NCBI GenBank assembly: GCA_963815965.1
Contig: CAWFIT010000017.1
Location: 147,945-211,944 of the forward strand
Source of the DNA: DASVFB01 sp963815965
GTDB lineage: Bacteria > Actinomycetota > Thermoleophilia > Gaiellales > Gaiellaceae
Reading direction: 5' to 3'
Length of the DNA stretch: 64,000 nt
The translations under genes and the position numbers were made by a program. The notes under the pieces were generated by a model that saw nothing but the letters and a program-made list of their open reading frames with translations, was not told where the DNA came from and ran no database searches. Shown here in pieces: positions 1 to 7,603 of this stretch (position 1 is the first letter of the stretch; each line of letters opens with the position of its first letter).

Positions 1-38
1 TCGGCCAGGCGCTGACCGGCGAGAACGCGTTTCGTTAA
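1..38 (+). CDS. C-terminal end of an unidentified upstream gene (partial)
   Basis: An open frame enters from the left edge and reads GQALTGENAFR before a TAA stop, directly ahead of the next gene on the same strand. Only about 11 codons are visible, so no function can be given. It is listed because codon choice matches its neighbours and the stop leaves a sensible 37-nt gap to the next start. Confidence 0.35.
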   Translation, partial: GQALTGENAFR

Positions 39-75
39 GGGGCGGCGCCCAGGGGGTCACGCTAGGTTCGAGGGC

Positions 76-618
76 GTGGCGGGCCGTTTCTACGTGGTCG
101 GCATCCCGGGCTCCGGCAAGACGACGGTCAGCCGCACCATCGCCGGGCGCCTCGTCATCACGCACGTCGAGCTCGACGCTCTCTTCCACGGGCCGAACTG
201 GAGCCTGCCGCCTGCAGGCGAGTTCGAGCGTCGCGTCGCGACCGCGCTCGACGGGCTCGATGACTGGGTCGTCGACGGGAACTACCGGTCGCGAGTCGGC
301 GGCCACGTGCTCGAGCGCGCGACGACCATCGTCTGGCTCGATCTTCCGCTCCGGGTCTGCCTAGGGCGCGTCTGGCGTCGCACCCGGCGGCGGATCCGCG
401 CCCGTGAGGAGCTCTGGGATTCGAAGAACAGGGAGACCTTCCGCAACGCGTTCTTCGCGCGCCACTCGCTCTTCGTTTGGGCGGTCAAGACGCACTTCCG
501 TCACCGCCGCGACATGCCGGAGTGGATCGCACGGCATCCACATCTCGACGTCGCACACCTCCGCTCGCAGCGCGAGGTCGACCGCTGGCTCGCGACGGTT
601 TACTCGCCGTCCCAGTAG
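76..618 (+). CDS. P-loop nucleoside/shikimate-kinase-like ATPase (DNA topology modulation FlaR-like family)
   Basis: A 180-residue P-loop protein. A Walker A motif (GIPGSGKTT, residues 9-17) opens the chain, followed by ELDALFHGPNW and a VVDGNYR segment typical of the adenylate-kinase-like FlaR/YqaA group. An Arg-rich stretch (RVWRRTRRRIRAREELWD) looks like the lid. The family is cytosolic and its substrate is not established; the name topology modulation protein is historical. The start is GTG at 76. A TAGGTT -10-like element at 63-68 sits 7 nt before it and there is no ribosome-binding site, which suggests a leaderless transcript. The gene ends convergently against the cupin gene, overlapping its tail by about 19 nt. 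Confidence 0.75.
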   Translation: MAGRFYVVGIPGSGKTTVSRTIAGRLVITHVELDALFHGPNWSLPPAGEFERRVATALDGLDDWVVDGNYRSRVGGHVLERATTIVWLDLPLRVCLGRVWRRTRRRIRAREELWDSKNRETFRNAFFARHSLFVWAVKTHFRHRRDMPEWIARHPHLDVAHLRSQREVDRWLATVYSPSQ

Positions 619-1064
619 TCGAGCTTCGGCTCGTCGCGCACGAGCCCGACGTAGCCGTCCTCCTTCGTCCAGATGCCGAACTTGTTGCTGTCGGGATACG
701 CGACCACGGCGATCGGCGTCTTCGAGGAGAGGATGACGACGCGCACCGTCGCGTCCGTCGGGTTCGCGACCTTGTGCCCGCCGGCGGGCCCCTGCGGAAA
801 CGCGGCGACGTCGCCGGGCTCGAGCTGCCGCTCGCCGTCCGGCGTCCGTAGTGTCGGTCGGCCGGCGACGACGATCAGCCACTCCTCCGCACCGTGCTCG
901 TAGTGGTACGGCCACGTCGACTCGCCGGGCGGGAGCTCGTACAGGCTGGCGCCGAGGAGCTCGGCGCCGAGGCGCTTGCCGATCGCTACGACGCGATGCC
1001 TGTACCCGTCGCGTTCCTGCTCGCTGTCCCATTCCTGCTCGGCGAAGAGGTTGAAGACGTCCAC
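600..1064 (-). CDS. Cupin-domain protein
   Basis: About 154 residues forming a single cupin barrel. The conserved motif 1 region reads YELPPGESTWPYHYEHGAEEWL with candidate metal ligands His/His/Glu. Motif 2 follows as LEPGDVAAFPQGPAGGH. Single-domain cupins of this type bind a metal and act as small isomerases, dioxygenases or sensors; no substrate can be read from the sequence. The open frame extends upstream to 1277, but that N-terminus is basic and unlike a cupin. GTG at 1064 (VDVFNLF) gives the usual family start and leaves 24 nt to the divergent start at 1089. Confidence 0.75.
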   Translation of the reverse strand: MDVFNLFAEQEWDSEQERDGYRHRVVAIGKRLGAELLGASLYELPPGESTWPYHYEHGAEEWLIVVAGRPTLRTPDGERQLEPGDVAAFPQGPAGGHKVANPTDATVRVVILSSKTPIAVVAYPDSNKFGIWTKEDGYVGLVRDEPKLDYWDGE

Positions 1065-1088
1065 GGCTGGATTCTCTATCGTCGGGCC

Positions 1089-1547
1089 GTGTCTCTGCTT
1101 GCCCTTGCGCTGAGCCTCATGCTGCCGAAGCACGGCGTGCTCGTCCCCTCGCGAAGCCTTGGCGGCGTGCAGCTCGGGATGACGCCCGCGCAGGTGCAGC
1201 ACGTGTGGGGCAGGACGTTCGGGCGCTGCCGCGGCTGCGCGCGCGAGACGTGGTACTTCAATTACGAGAAGTTCCACGCCGAGGGAGCGGCCGTGCGCTT
1301 CCGCAAAGGGCGGGTCGACGCTGTGTGGACGTTCTGGAAGCCGCCCGGCTGGCGCGTCGGGACGCTCGAGCTCGGGGCGTCGTCGGCCGCGCTCACCGAT
1401 CGGGTCGGCGCGCTGGTGACGATCCCGTGCGGCTCGTACGACGCGCGGATTGCAACGCGATACGGTGTGACGACGGTCTACTACGTCTACGCCGATCAGC
1501 TGTGGGGCTTCGGGCTCAGCCGGCCCTCCGCATCACCCTGTCATTAG
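1089..1547 (+). CDS. Small secreted protein of unknown function
   Basis: About 152 residues starting from GTG at 1089. A short basic and hydrophobic leader (SLLALALSLMLP) looks like a signal peptide or a single membrane anchor. The mature part begins with GGVQLGMTPAQVQHVWG, a motif frequent in small exported actinobacterial proteins, and carries two closely spaced cysteines (CRGC). I do not recognise a function. A TATCGT element at 1077-1082, 6 nt before the GTG, would serve as a -10 box for a leaderless transcript. The longer frame from 894 antisense to the cupin gene is rejected as an overextension. Confidence 0.6.
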   Translation: MSLLALALSLMLPKHGVLVPSRSLGGVQLGMTPAQVQHVWGRTFGRCRGCARETWYFNYEKFHAEGAAVRFRKGRVDAVWTFWKPPGWRVGTLELGASSAALTDRVGALVTIPCGSYDARIATRYGVTTVYYVYADQLWGFGLSRPSASPCH

Positions 1548-2797
1548 GCGGTGCGCCCGTCCAACTGCGCCAGGTGGCGCACGAGGGGAATGACCGCGAG
1601 GATCGGTACGGCGAGAACCGGCCACAACAACTGGTAGCCGTCCGTGGACTCGAAGTAGGGGCCGAAGATGTCCATCACGGCGCCCGCGGCAATCGGCCCG
1701 ATGATCAGGCCGAAGCCCTTCGTCGTTGTCGCGAGTCCCGAAACGGTTCCCCGTTCCGCAGGGGGCGTGAGCGTGAAGAGCAGTCCCCAAGCGAGGGTCA
1801 TGACCGCGCCGCCGGCGATCGTGACGGGGAACATGAGCGCGAGGTACCAGTCGCGCCAGTGCTGGACGAGACCGCCGAGCAGCAGCCCGCCGCCGTAGAT
1901 GAACGAGCAGTAATAGATCACGCGCGCAATCCCGAAACGATCGCTGAGGCGCCCCGCCCCCGCAGCCGCAATGACGTAGCCGGTCGCGACCGTCGCCAGC
2001 ACCGCGGTGCTGATCGCAACCGACTCGCCGAGCCCCTTCGTGATGTAGAGAACGACGAAGAAACGCGCTCCCGCAAACGTCCCCTCCCATGCGGAGTTGC
2101 AGACGAGGAAGCGACGCACCTCGGGCTCGGCCTCGAGGATCCGCCAGCTGTGCGCGACGTACGCCCGCACGCCCTCGAAGACGCGATTCGTCGCCCCGGG
2201 CGGCTCGTGGACGAAGAAGATCGTCGCACCGCACGCCGCCACGGTTCCGGCCGCGGTGATCAGGAACGGCGCGGGGTGCCAGAGGCCGAACAGGAAGCCG
2301 CCGCCGATCAGCCCGGCGCCGATCGCCAGCCCGCGCAGAAGGTGCTGCTTTCCCTGTGAACGCGCGTATTCCGACGGCGGCAGCAAGTCGGGGTACAGGC
2401 CGCGATACGGAGGCTCGTACACGTAGTACGCGAAGAAGAACGCCAGCAGGATCAGCGTCATCAGCCACAGGCTCGGCATGAACGCGACGAGCGCGAGACA
2501 GAATCCGAGCGGCCCGAGCGCGACGAGCATGAACGGGCGACGCCTCCCCATCGGCGTCTGGAACGTGTCGCTCCAGGGGCCGATCACGAGCGGCAGCGTC
2601 AAGGCGAACAGGCCCTCGGAGCCGAGGACCACGGCGATCAACGTGCGCGACTCCGTGAACTGCTGGAGCAGCGGGGGCAGGTACGCCGACGTCGTCGTCA
2701 GCGAGAGCGCGAGCCCGAACGCGCCTAGGCCGAGGATCCACGACAGGCCGCGCTGTCGCTGCGGCAGCGGGACGATCTTCGCCGAGACGCTCGACAC
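1544..2797 (-). CDS. MFS transporter, GPH/SLC45-like
   Basis: A 417-residue major facilitator with about 12 membrane segments. The cytoplasmic loop between helices 2 and 3 reads GPWSDTFQTPMGRRRPF, the D-x-x-T-P-x-G-R-R-R-P signature of glycoside-pentoside-hexuronide and SLC45-like sugar carriers. A second loop (GRLSDRFG) sits between helices 8 and 9. Import of a sugar or glycoside by cation symport is the likely role; the substrate is unknown. The start is GTG at 2797. Its promoter (TATAGA on this strand) overlaps that of the divergent CoA transferase at a shared CTATAG centred near 2811. The 3' end meets the preceding secreted-protein gene tail to tail. Confidence 0.85.
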   Translation of the reverse strand: MSSVSAKIVPLPQRQRGLSWILGLGAFGLALSLTTTSAYLPPLLQQFTESRTLIAVVLGSEGLFALTLPLVIGPWSDTFQTPMGRRRPFMLVALGPLGFCLALVAFMPSLWLMTLILLAFFFAYYVYEPPYRGLYPDLLPPSEYARSQGKQHLLRGLAIGAGLIGGGFLFGLWHPAPFLITAAGTVAACGATIFFVHEPPGATNRVFEGVRAYVAHSWRILEAEPEVRRFLVCNSAWEGTFAGARFFVVLYITKGLGESVAISTAVLATVATGYVIAAAGAGRLSDRFGIARVIYYCSFIYGGGLLLGGLVQHWRDWYLALMFPVTIAGGAVMTLAWGLLFTLTPPAERGTVSGLATTTKGFGLIIGPIAAGAVMDIFGPYFESTDGYQLLWPVLAVPILAVIPLVRHLAQLDGRTA

Positions 2798-2827
2798 CTA
2801 CTTCATCTTCTATAGGTTCACGCGGTC

Positions 2828-3772
2828 GTGACGCCGCTTGCCGGTCTCCTCATCGTCGATCTGACGCGTTATCTGCCTGGTGCGTACGCGAGCCGGGAGC
2901 TGCAGCGGCTCGGCGCGCGAATCGTTCGGATCGAGCCGCCGGAGGGGGACCCGCTGCGCGCGACGACGTCTGCGTGGCACGACGCGCTCAACGCAGGCAA
3001 GGAGTCGGTCGTCTGCGACCTCAAGTCCAAGGCGGGACTGGAGCTCGCGCGTGCGCTCATCGCGCGCGCGGACGTCGTGCTCGAGGGGTTCCGTCCGGGC
3101 GTCGCGGCGCGGCTCGGCGTCGGCCCGGACGACGCACGCGCGGACGCGGTCTACTGCTCGATCACCGGCTTCGGCGTCGGCGGCAGGCACGAGCAGCGGC
3201 CAGGCCACGACCTCAACTACCTCGGCTGGGCCGGCGCGCTCGCGGACACGGCGCCGGCGGTGCCGCCCGTGCAGGTCGCGGATCTCGCGGCCGGAGCGCT
3301 AGGTGCGGTAACGCAGATCCTCGCGGCGCTGCTCGAGGGCGGAGGCGCGCGCCTGACTATTTCGATGACGCACGGCACGCACGACCTGGTCGCACACCGC
3401 GTCCACGGTGAGGAGGTGCCGAAGCTGCTCACGGGCGGCGTCGCGTGCTATCGCATCTACCCGACGGCGAACGGCCGCTTCCTGACGGTCGGCGCGCTCG
3501 AGCCGAAGTTCTGGCAGCGGCTCTGCGAGCTCGTCGGGCTGCCGGAGCTCGCGGGACGCCAGTGGGAACCGCGGCTGCCCGAGCTCGAGCAGAAGCTCGC
3601 GTCACGTCCGTTGGCGGATTGGCTCGAGCTGTTCGACGGCGAGGACGTCAGTGCCGGACCGGTGGCGACGCTCCAGGAGGCGGCGCGTGAGTTCTCGTCC
3701 GGCGACGACTTCGGCCCGGCGCCGCGGCTCGGCGAGCACACCGACGCGTGGCGGAAGGAGCTGGAGACCTAG
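2828..3772 (+). CDS. CaiB/BaiF family (class III) CoA transferase or alpha-methylacyl-CoA racemase
   Basis: A 314-residue family III CoA transferase/racemase. The N-terminus (LLIVDLTRYLPGAYASRELQRLGARIVRIE) is the CoA-binding Rossmann start, followed by GDPLR and CDLKSKAG. The motif GHDLNYLGWAGAL at residues 125-137 matches the alpha-methylacyl-CoA racemase signature, whose Asp is catalytic. At 314 residues it is somewhat short for a transferase (about 400) and nearer to racemases. It acts in the cytosol on acyl-CoA esters; racemase is slightly favoured by the motif. The start is GTG at 2828, 9 nt after a TAGGTT -10-like element. The stop overlaps the stop of the convergent gene at 3769. Confidence 0.85.
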   Translation: MTPLAGLLIVDLTRYLPGAYASRELQRLGARIVRIEPPEGDPLRATTSAWHDALNAGKESVVCDLKSKAGLELARALIARADVVLEGFRPGVAARLGVGPDDARADAVYCSITGFGVGGRHEQRPGHDLNYLGWAGALADTAPAVPPVQVADLAAGALGAVTQILAALLEGGGARLTISMTHGTHDLVAHRVHGEEVPKLLTGGVACYRIYPTANGRFLTVGALEPKFWQRLCELVGLPELAGRQWEPRLPELEQKLASRPLADWLELFDGEDVSAGPVATLQEAAREFSSGDDFGPAPRLGEHTDAWRKELET

Positions 3773-4719
3773 AAGGCGACCGCGCGGAAGCGCGAGCGCG
3801 CGATGTGGGCGGTGGTCGTCAGCACGATCACGCCCGCGCCGGCGAGCACGATCATTCCCTGCGCGGCGATCGCGAACGCGGCTGCCTCGGAGGCGTGCAC
3901 GCCTGCGGACACGAGGATCGCGGCTCCCGCTCCGACCTGCGCGACGCCGCCGGCGGGCGCGATCGGCAGCGCGGCCGCTGACGCGGAAGCGCACAGAAAG
4001 CCCATCGCGAGCGGCATCGACGTCCCGACCGAGAGCGCGTCCAGCAGGACGAATACCGCGAGCACGCGGAAGACCCACGAAACTGCGACTAGCCCCCACG
4101 CATTCGCTGCTTCGCGCGGGCTCGCCGCGTGCTCCGCGAGCCAACCGACGAACTTGAAGCGCTCGACGCGACGATGCAAGACGAGCCGCGGCAGGAAGAC
4201 AACGAACGCACCGGCCAGGACGCCGGCGACCGCGACGACGATGAGCCCGGCGCGCACCCAACCGCTCGGCGCGCCGACACCTGCAGTGACGGCCGCGAGC
4301 GGCGTCAGCGCAGCGTTGTCGATCAGGCCGAGCAGGACGAGCGAGAGGCAGATCGAGCCGACGCCGACACGCTTGCCGGGAAACCTTCGCACCACCGAGA
4401 CGCGCACGACCTCGTCGGCGCGGCCGGGTAGCGCGAGACCGGTGACTGTGGCAGCCCCTCCGGCTGCGGCGAGCCCCAGCACTCCTGGGCGCTGGTCGTG
4501 CCTGAAAAGGCGGTGCCATCCCCACGCCTTGAACCCGAACGCTGCAAGAAAGAGCGCACCGGCGGCGAGCACCCCGAGCACGTTCGCATGGTCGAGCGGC
4601 CACCCGTTCGCCACGAAGTGGCGCGCCGTGAGCAACCCGACGCCGATCGCGATCACAGCCGACACGACATTGAAGGCAATGCGGGCACGCCGTGTCCGGA
4701 ACACCCGTACAAAGTCCAT
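3769..4719 (-). CDS. Lysylphosphatidylglycerol-synthase-TM-like (UPF0104) integral membrane protein
   Basis: About 316 residues with roughly eight hydrophobic helices. The pattern resembles the flippase-like membrane half of MprF (LPG_synthase_TM): LTGLALPGRADEVVRVSVVRR resembles the conserved G-R-x-x-E-x-x-R signature, and a late PIAPAGGVAQVGAGAAI segment matches the family's P-x-x-G-G-x-G loop. The catalytic GNAT half of MprF is absent, so lipid or isoprenoid-glycan translocation is more likely than lysyl transfer. ATG at 4719 (MDFVRVFRTRRARIAF) is preferred over the upstream in-frame start at 4782, because it puts a basic segment directly before helix 1. Confidence 0.75.
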   Translation of the reverse strand: MDFVRVFRTRRARIAFNVVSAVIAIGVGLLTARHFVANGWPLDHANVLGVLAAGALFLAAFGFKAWGWHRLFRHDQRPGVLGLAAAGGAATVTGLALPGRADEVVRVSVVRRFPGKRVGVGSICLSLVLLGLIDNAALTPLAAVTAGVGAPSGWVRAGLIVVAVAGVLAGAFVVFLPRLVLHRRVERFKFVGWLAEHAASPREAANAWGLVAVSWVFRVLAVFVLLDALSVGTSMPLAMGFLCASASAAALPIAPAGGVAQVGAGAAILVSAGVHASEAAAFAIAAQGMIVLAGAGVIVLTTTAHIARSRFRAVAF

Positions 4720-4727
4720 CTTCAGTC

Positions 4728-4769
4728 GTATCGGCCCCAACCTAGGGATGGAGGGCGATTGGCCGATAC
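4728..4769. repeat. Inverted repeat ahead of the LPG-synthase-like gene
   Basis: The 9-bp arms GTATCGGCC (4728-4736) and GGCCGATAC (4761-4769) are perfectly complementary with 24 nt between them. The repeat lies just upstream of the 4719 start, so it could be an operator or a leader hairpin. The loop contains CCTAGG and, on the minus strand, a TAGGTT -10-like element. Confidence 0.4.
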
Positions 4770-4818
4770 CCTCTTGTAGCACGGAACAGCGATGCTTGCA
4801 CTCCTCGTTCGGGTGGGC

Positions 4819-5712
4819 TTACCTCTCCTTCGTCCCTTCATCGTCGTTCCCCGACGTGAGCTGTCCACCCAGCCGTCCCAGCGCCTGCGTCAGTTCGCTC
4901 GGGATGATCCACATCTTGTTCGACTCGCCCTGCGCGATCTGCGGAAGGATCTGCAGGTACTGGTAGGCCAGCAGGCCCTGGTCGGGCTTTCCCTCGTGGA
5001 TCGCGTTGAAGACCGTGTCGATCGCCCTTGCCTGACCCTCCGCCTCGAGGATCGTCGCCTGCCGCTTGCCCTCTGCCTTGAGGATGGCGCTCTGCTTCTC
5101 ACCCTCGGCGGTGAGGATCTGCGACTGCTTGACCCCCTCGGCGTTGAGGATCGCAGCGCGCTTGTCACGATCGGCGCGCATCTGCTTCTCCATCGACTCC
5201 TTGATCGAAGCCGGCGGGTCGACCGCCTTCAGCTCGACGCGGTTGACGCGGATCCCCCACTTCCCCGTCGCCTCGTCGAGCACCCCACGCAGCTGCGTAT
5301 TGATCTGGTCGCGTGACGTGAGCGTCTCCTCGAGCTGCATGCCGCCGATCACGTTGCGCAGGGTCGTGACGGTGAGCTGCTCGATCGCCTGGATGTAGTT
5401 CGCGATCTCATAGGTGGCGGCCTTCGGCTCGGTGACCTGGAAGTAGATGACGGTGTCGATGCTGACGACGAGGTTGTCCTCGGTGATGACCGGCTGGGGC
5501 TGGAACGAGACGACCTGCTCGCGCATGTCGATCATTTCGCGGATGCGGTCGACGAAAGGGACGACGATCGTCAGTCCCGGGTTCAGCGTGCGCGAGTAGC
5601 GACCGAGCCGTTCGACGACGCCCGCACGTGCCTGCGGGACGATGCGGATCGTGCGCGCGATCGTGACGAGGACGAGGAATGCGACGGCGAGCAGGACGAT
5701 GAGTGCGATCAC
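4819..5712 (-). CDS. SPFH/Band 7 (stomatin/QmcA-like) membrane protein
   Basis: A 297-residue stomatin-type protein. One N-terminal membrane helix (residues 1-20) is followed by the SPFH core (IRIVPQARAGVVERLGRYSRTLNPGL, then VVSIDTVIYFQV) and a long charged coiled coil with repeated AEGEKQSAILKAEG units. A C-terminal GLLAYQYLQILPQIA segment is typical of QmcA-type members. Such proteins oligomerise in membrane microdomains and partner NfeD proteins or membrane proteases. The NfeD gene lies 9 nt upstream in the same direction, which supports an SPFH-NfeD unit. Confidence 0.92.
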   Translation of the reverse strand: MIALIVLLAVAFLVLVTIARTIRIVPQARAGVVERLGRYSRTLNPGLTIVVPFVDRIREMIDMREQVVSFQPQPVITEDNLVVSIDTVIYFQVTEPKAATYEIANYIQAIEQLTVTTLRNVIGGMQLEETLTSRDQINTQLRGVLDEATGKWGIRVNRVELKAVDPPASIKESMEKQMRADRDKRAAILNAEGVKQSQILTAEGEKQSAILKAEGKRQATILEAEGQARAIDTVFNAIHEGKPDQGLLAYQYLQILPQIAQGESNKMWIIPSELTQALGRLGGQLTSGNDDEGTKER

Positions 5713-5721
5713 GGTGGTCTC

Positions 5722-6150
5722 CTATTCATAGACGAGCGCGGTAGCGCCCTCGATCTTTGCGACTTCGACGCGAGTGCCCGGCTCGAGCACCTGGTCCTCC
5801 ATGTACGAGCGCGCAGACCATTCCTCGCCGCCGATCCGCACCCGGCCGCCGTTGACGTCGACCCGCTCGAGCACGAGAGCCCGTGCACCGATGAGCGCGG
5901 CTGTCCCGGTGCGGGTGATCGCCGGCATCTTCAGGTGCGCTCTCGCGATCGGGCGCAGGACGGCGAGGCTGGCGAGCGCGCCGAGAATGAAGAAGAGCAC
6001 CTGAAGCCAGGCGGGGCCTCCGAGTAACGCGATGATGCCTGCGGGGATCGCGGCGAGCGCGACAGGGCCGAGGAAGAAGAGGCCCGGCGTGGCCAACTCG
6101 CCGAGTGCGAGCAGCACCGCAATGATCGCCCAGATCACCCAACCCGGCAT
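5722..6150 (-). CDS. NfeD-like membrane protein (short form)
   Basis: 142 residues. Two to three membrane helices at residues 5-65 precede a C-terminal OB-fold of about 60 residues (TRTGTAALIGARALVLERV ... VRIGGEEWSARS). The W-x-A motif in this fold is diagnostic of NfeD1b proteins, which lack the ClpP-like protease of long NfeD. It is encoded directly before the SPFH protein and probably binds it in the membrane. The gene starts immediately after the stop of the kinase/HAD frame (6151), so the three form one operon. Confidence 0.9.
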   Translation of the reverse strand: MPGWVIWAIIAVLLALGELATPGLFFLGPVALAAIPAGIIALLGGPAWLQVLFFILGALASLAVLRPIARAHLKMPAITRTGTAALIGARALVLERVDVNGGRVRIGGEEWSARSYMEDQVLEPGTRVEVAKIEGATALVYE

Positions 6151-7572
6151 CTAGTTGGATTCTCGCACCAGACCGAGCGCCGCGGGAAGCGCGCGCAGGT
6201 CGGTGAGGCGGTTTGAGTGATCCGGAAAGCGGCCTTCACGGTCGACGAGCCACGCCTCCATGCCGACCGAACGCGCGCCCGCGATGTCGTCCTCAGGATC
6301 GTCGCCGACCATGGCCGCTACAGCCGGAGCAACGGCGAGCTTCTGGAGCATCGCGCGGAAGATCGTCTCGTGCGGCTTCGTCTTGCCGTGAGTCCGCGAC
6401 GTCAGGATCGCGTCGACCTCGATGCCGTGATGGTCGACGAAGACGTCGAGGTCGCGGCCCGTGTTCGACAGCAGGCCGAGCTTGAGCCCGTGGCCGCGCA
6501 GCTGGTCGAGCACCGGTAACGCGTCCTCGTACAGCTCGAAGTGCTCCGCTCGCTCCCACGCGCGCGTCATCTCGACGGCGCACGCGTACGTGTCGCCGGT
6601 GCCGCCCATGCCCTGGATTATCCGCTCGGTGAAGAGCACCCAGATCTCCTCGTCGTGATCGAGCTCCGGGTGCCGCTTCAGCGTCGCGATCGCGTCGCGC
6701 CGGGCCGCCTCGTAGCGGCTCGGGTCGAGGTCGAGGCCGAAGCGCGCACCGAGTCGCTGGTAGCCCTCAGGGCCGAGATCCGGGCCCGGCTTGGCGAGCG
6801 TGAAGTCGACGTCGAAGACGACGGCCTCGATCACAGCAGCCACTCCGCGACGCTGGTCGTGCCACGCGCCGCTCGACCACGCAACGGTCTGCGCAATCGT
6901 CCAGCCGCGTGCGCGCTCGCGGTCGAGGCCGAGCTCCGACGTGAGCCGGTCGAACCGGTACAGGACGTCGCGCTTCTCCTCGCCGAGCTCCCACGAGCGA
7001 ACGATCGGCGCGACGGCGAACTCGCGCTCGCCGGCAAGCGGCTTCGGGTCGATGACGAGCCACGGCTCGCGCTCCGCGGCGAGCACGTTGTCCCCGTGCA
7101 GGTCCTGGTGCAGCAGCACTTGCTGTCCCTGCGTTCCGGCCAGCGACTCGATCGCCTCGCGAGCCGCCTCGCCGAGCCTCGTTTGCGGAAGCTTCGGGAA
7201 CCACCACGCCGCCTCGTCGGCAAGCGTGTGGAACGGCTCACCGGCCGGCTGCCACAGCCGCGGCAGCAATCCGATCAGCACGTCGAGCGCCGCCTCCTGA
7301 CCTACGGCCGAGAGGGGCGTGCCCGGCTCGCACCGCTCGAGCAGCAGCGCGTCGCCGTCCTGGGCGAAGAGCCGGATCGCGCCGTCCCCGTCCCAGACAC
7401 GCAGCGCGTCCGCCTCGTGCTCGGTCTCGCGGTCCGGGTACACGAGCTTGAGCACGACGGGAGAGCCGTCGGCGAGCGACGCACGGGTCGTGAATCCGGC
7501 GACGCCCTGCTCGTACGGGTCGCCAAGAGTCAGCGACCACTTCTCGGCAACCTCGAGCGCGACGTCCTCCAT
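6151..7572 (-). CDS. Aminoglycoside/hydroxyurea-type kinase joined in frame to a HAD hydrolase (probably two overlapping genes with a frameshift)
   Basis: One open frame of 473 codons. Residues 1-240 are an aminoglycoside 6-phosphotransferase/hydroxyurea-type kinase: the Brenner loop is LHQDLHGDNVL with H155, D157 and N162, and the Mg-binding Asp lies in VIDPKP (D175). Residues 250-473 are a complete HAD hydrolase: FDVDFTL with D254/D256, LLSNTG, the Lys in GKTKPHETIF, and GDDPEDDIAGA. Around 6850-6858 the kinase reading can shift by one base and continue as SVAEWLL with TGA at 6831-6833. That TGA overlaps a GTG (6832-6834) that would start the HAD protein as VIEAVVFDVD. The natural state is therefore probably kinase 6831-7572 plus HAD 6151-6834, coupled by GTGA. 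Confidence 0.7.
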   Translation of the reverse strand: MEDVALEVAEKWSLTLGDPYEQGVAGFTTRASLADGSPVVLKLVYPDRETEHEADALRVWDGDGAIRLFAQDGDALLLERCEPGTPLSAVGQEAALDVLIGLLPRLWQPAGEPFHTLADEAAWWFPKLPQTRLGEAAREAIESLAGTQGQQVLLHQDLHGDNVLAAEREPWLVIDPKPLAGEREFAVAPIVRSWELGEEKRDVLYRFDRLTSELGLDRERARGWTIAQTVAWSSGAWHDQRRGVAAVIEAVVFDVDFTLAKPGPDLGPEGYQRLGARFGLDLDPSRYEAARRDAIATLKRHPELDHDEEIWVLFTERIIQGMGGTGDTYACAVEMTRAWERAEHFELYEDALPVLDQLRGHGLKLGLLSNTGRDLDVFVDHHGIEVDAILTSRTHGKTKPHETIFRAMLQKLAVAPAVAAMVGDDPEDDIAGARSVGMEAWLVDREGRFPDHSNRLTDLRALPAALGLVRESN

Positions 7573-7603
7573 CGCGCCGAGGATAGACGCGAGTCCGCGT
7601 GGC

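Noticed and set aside
894..1088. Longer N-terminus of the secreted protein at 1089
   Set aside because: It would overlap the cupin gene antisense and bury the signal peptide inside the protein.
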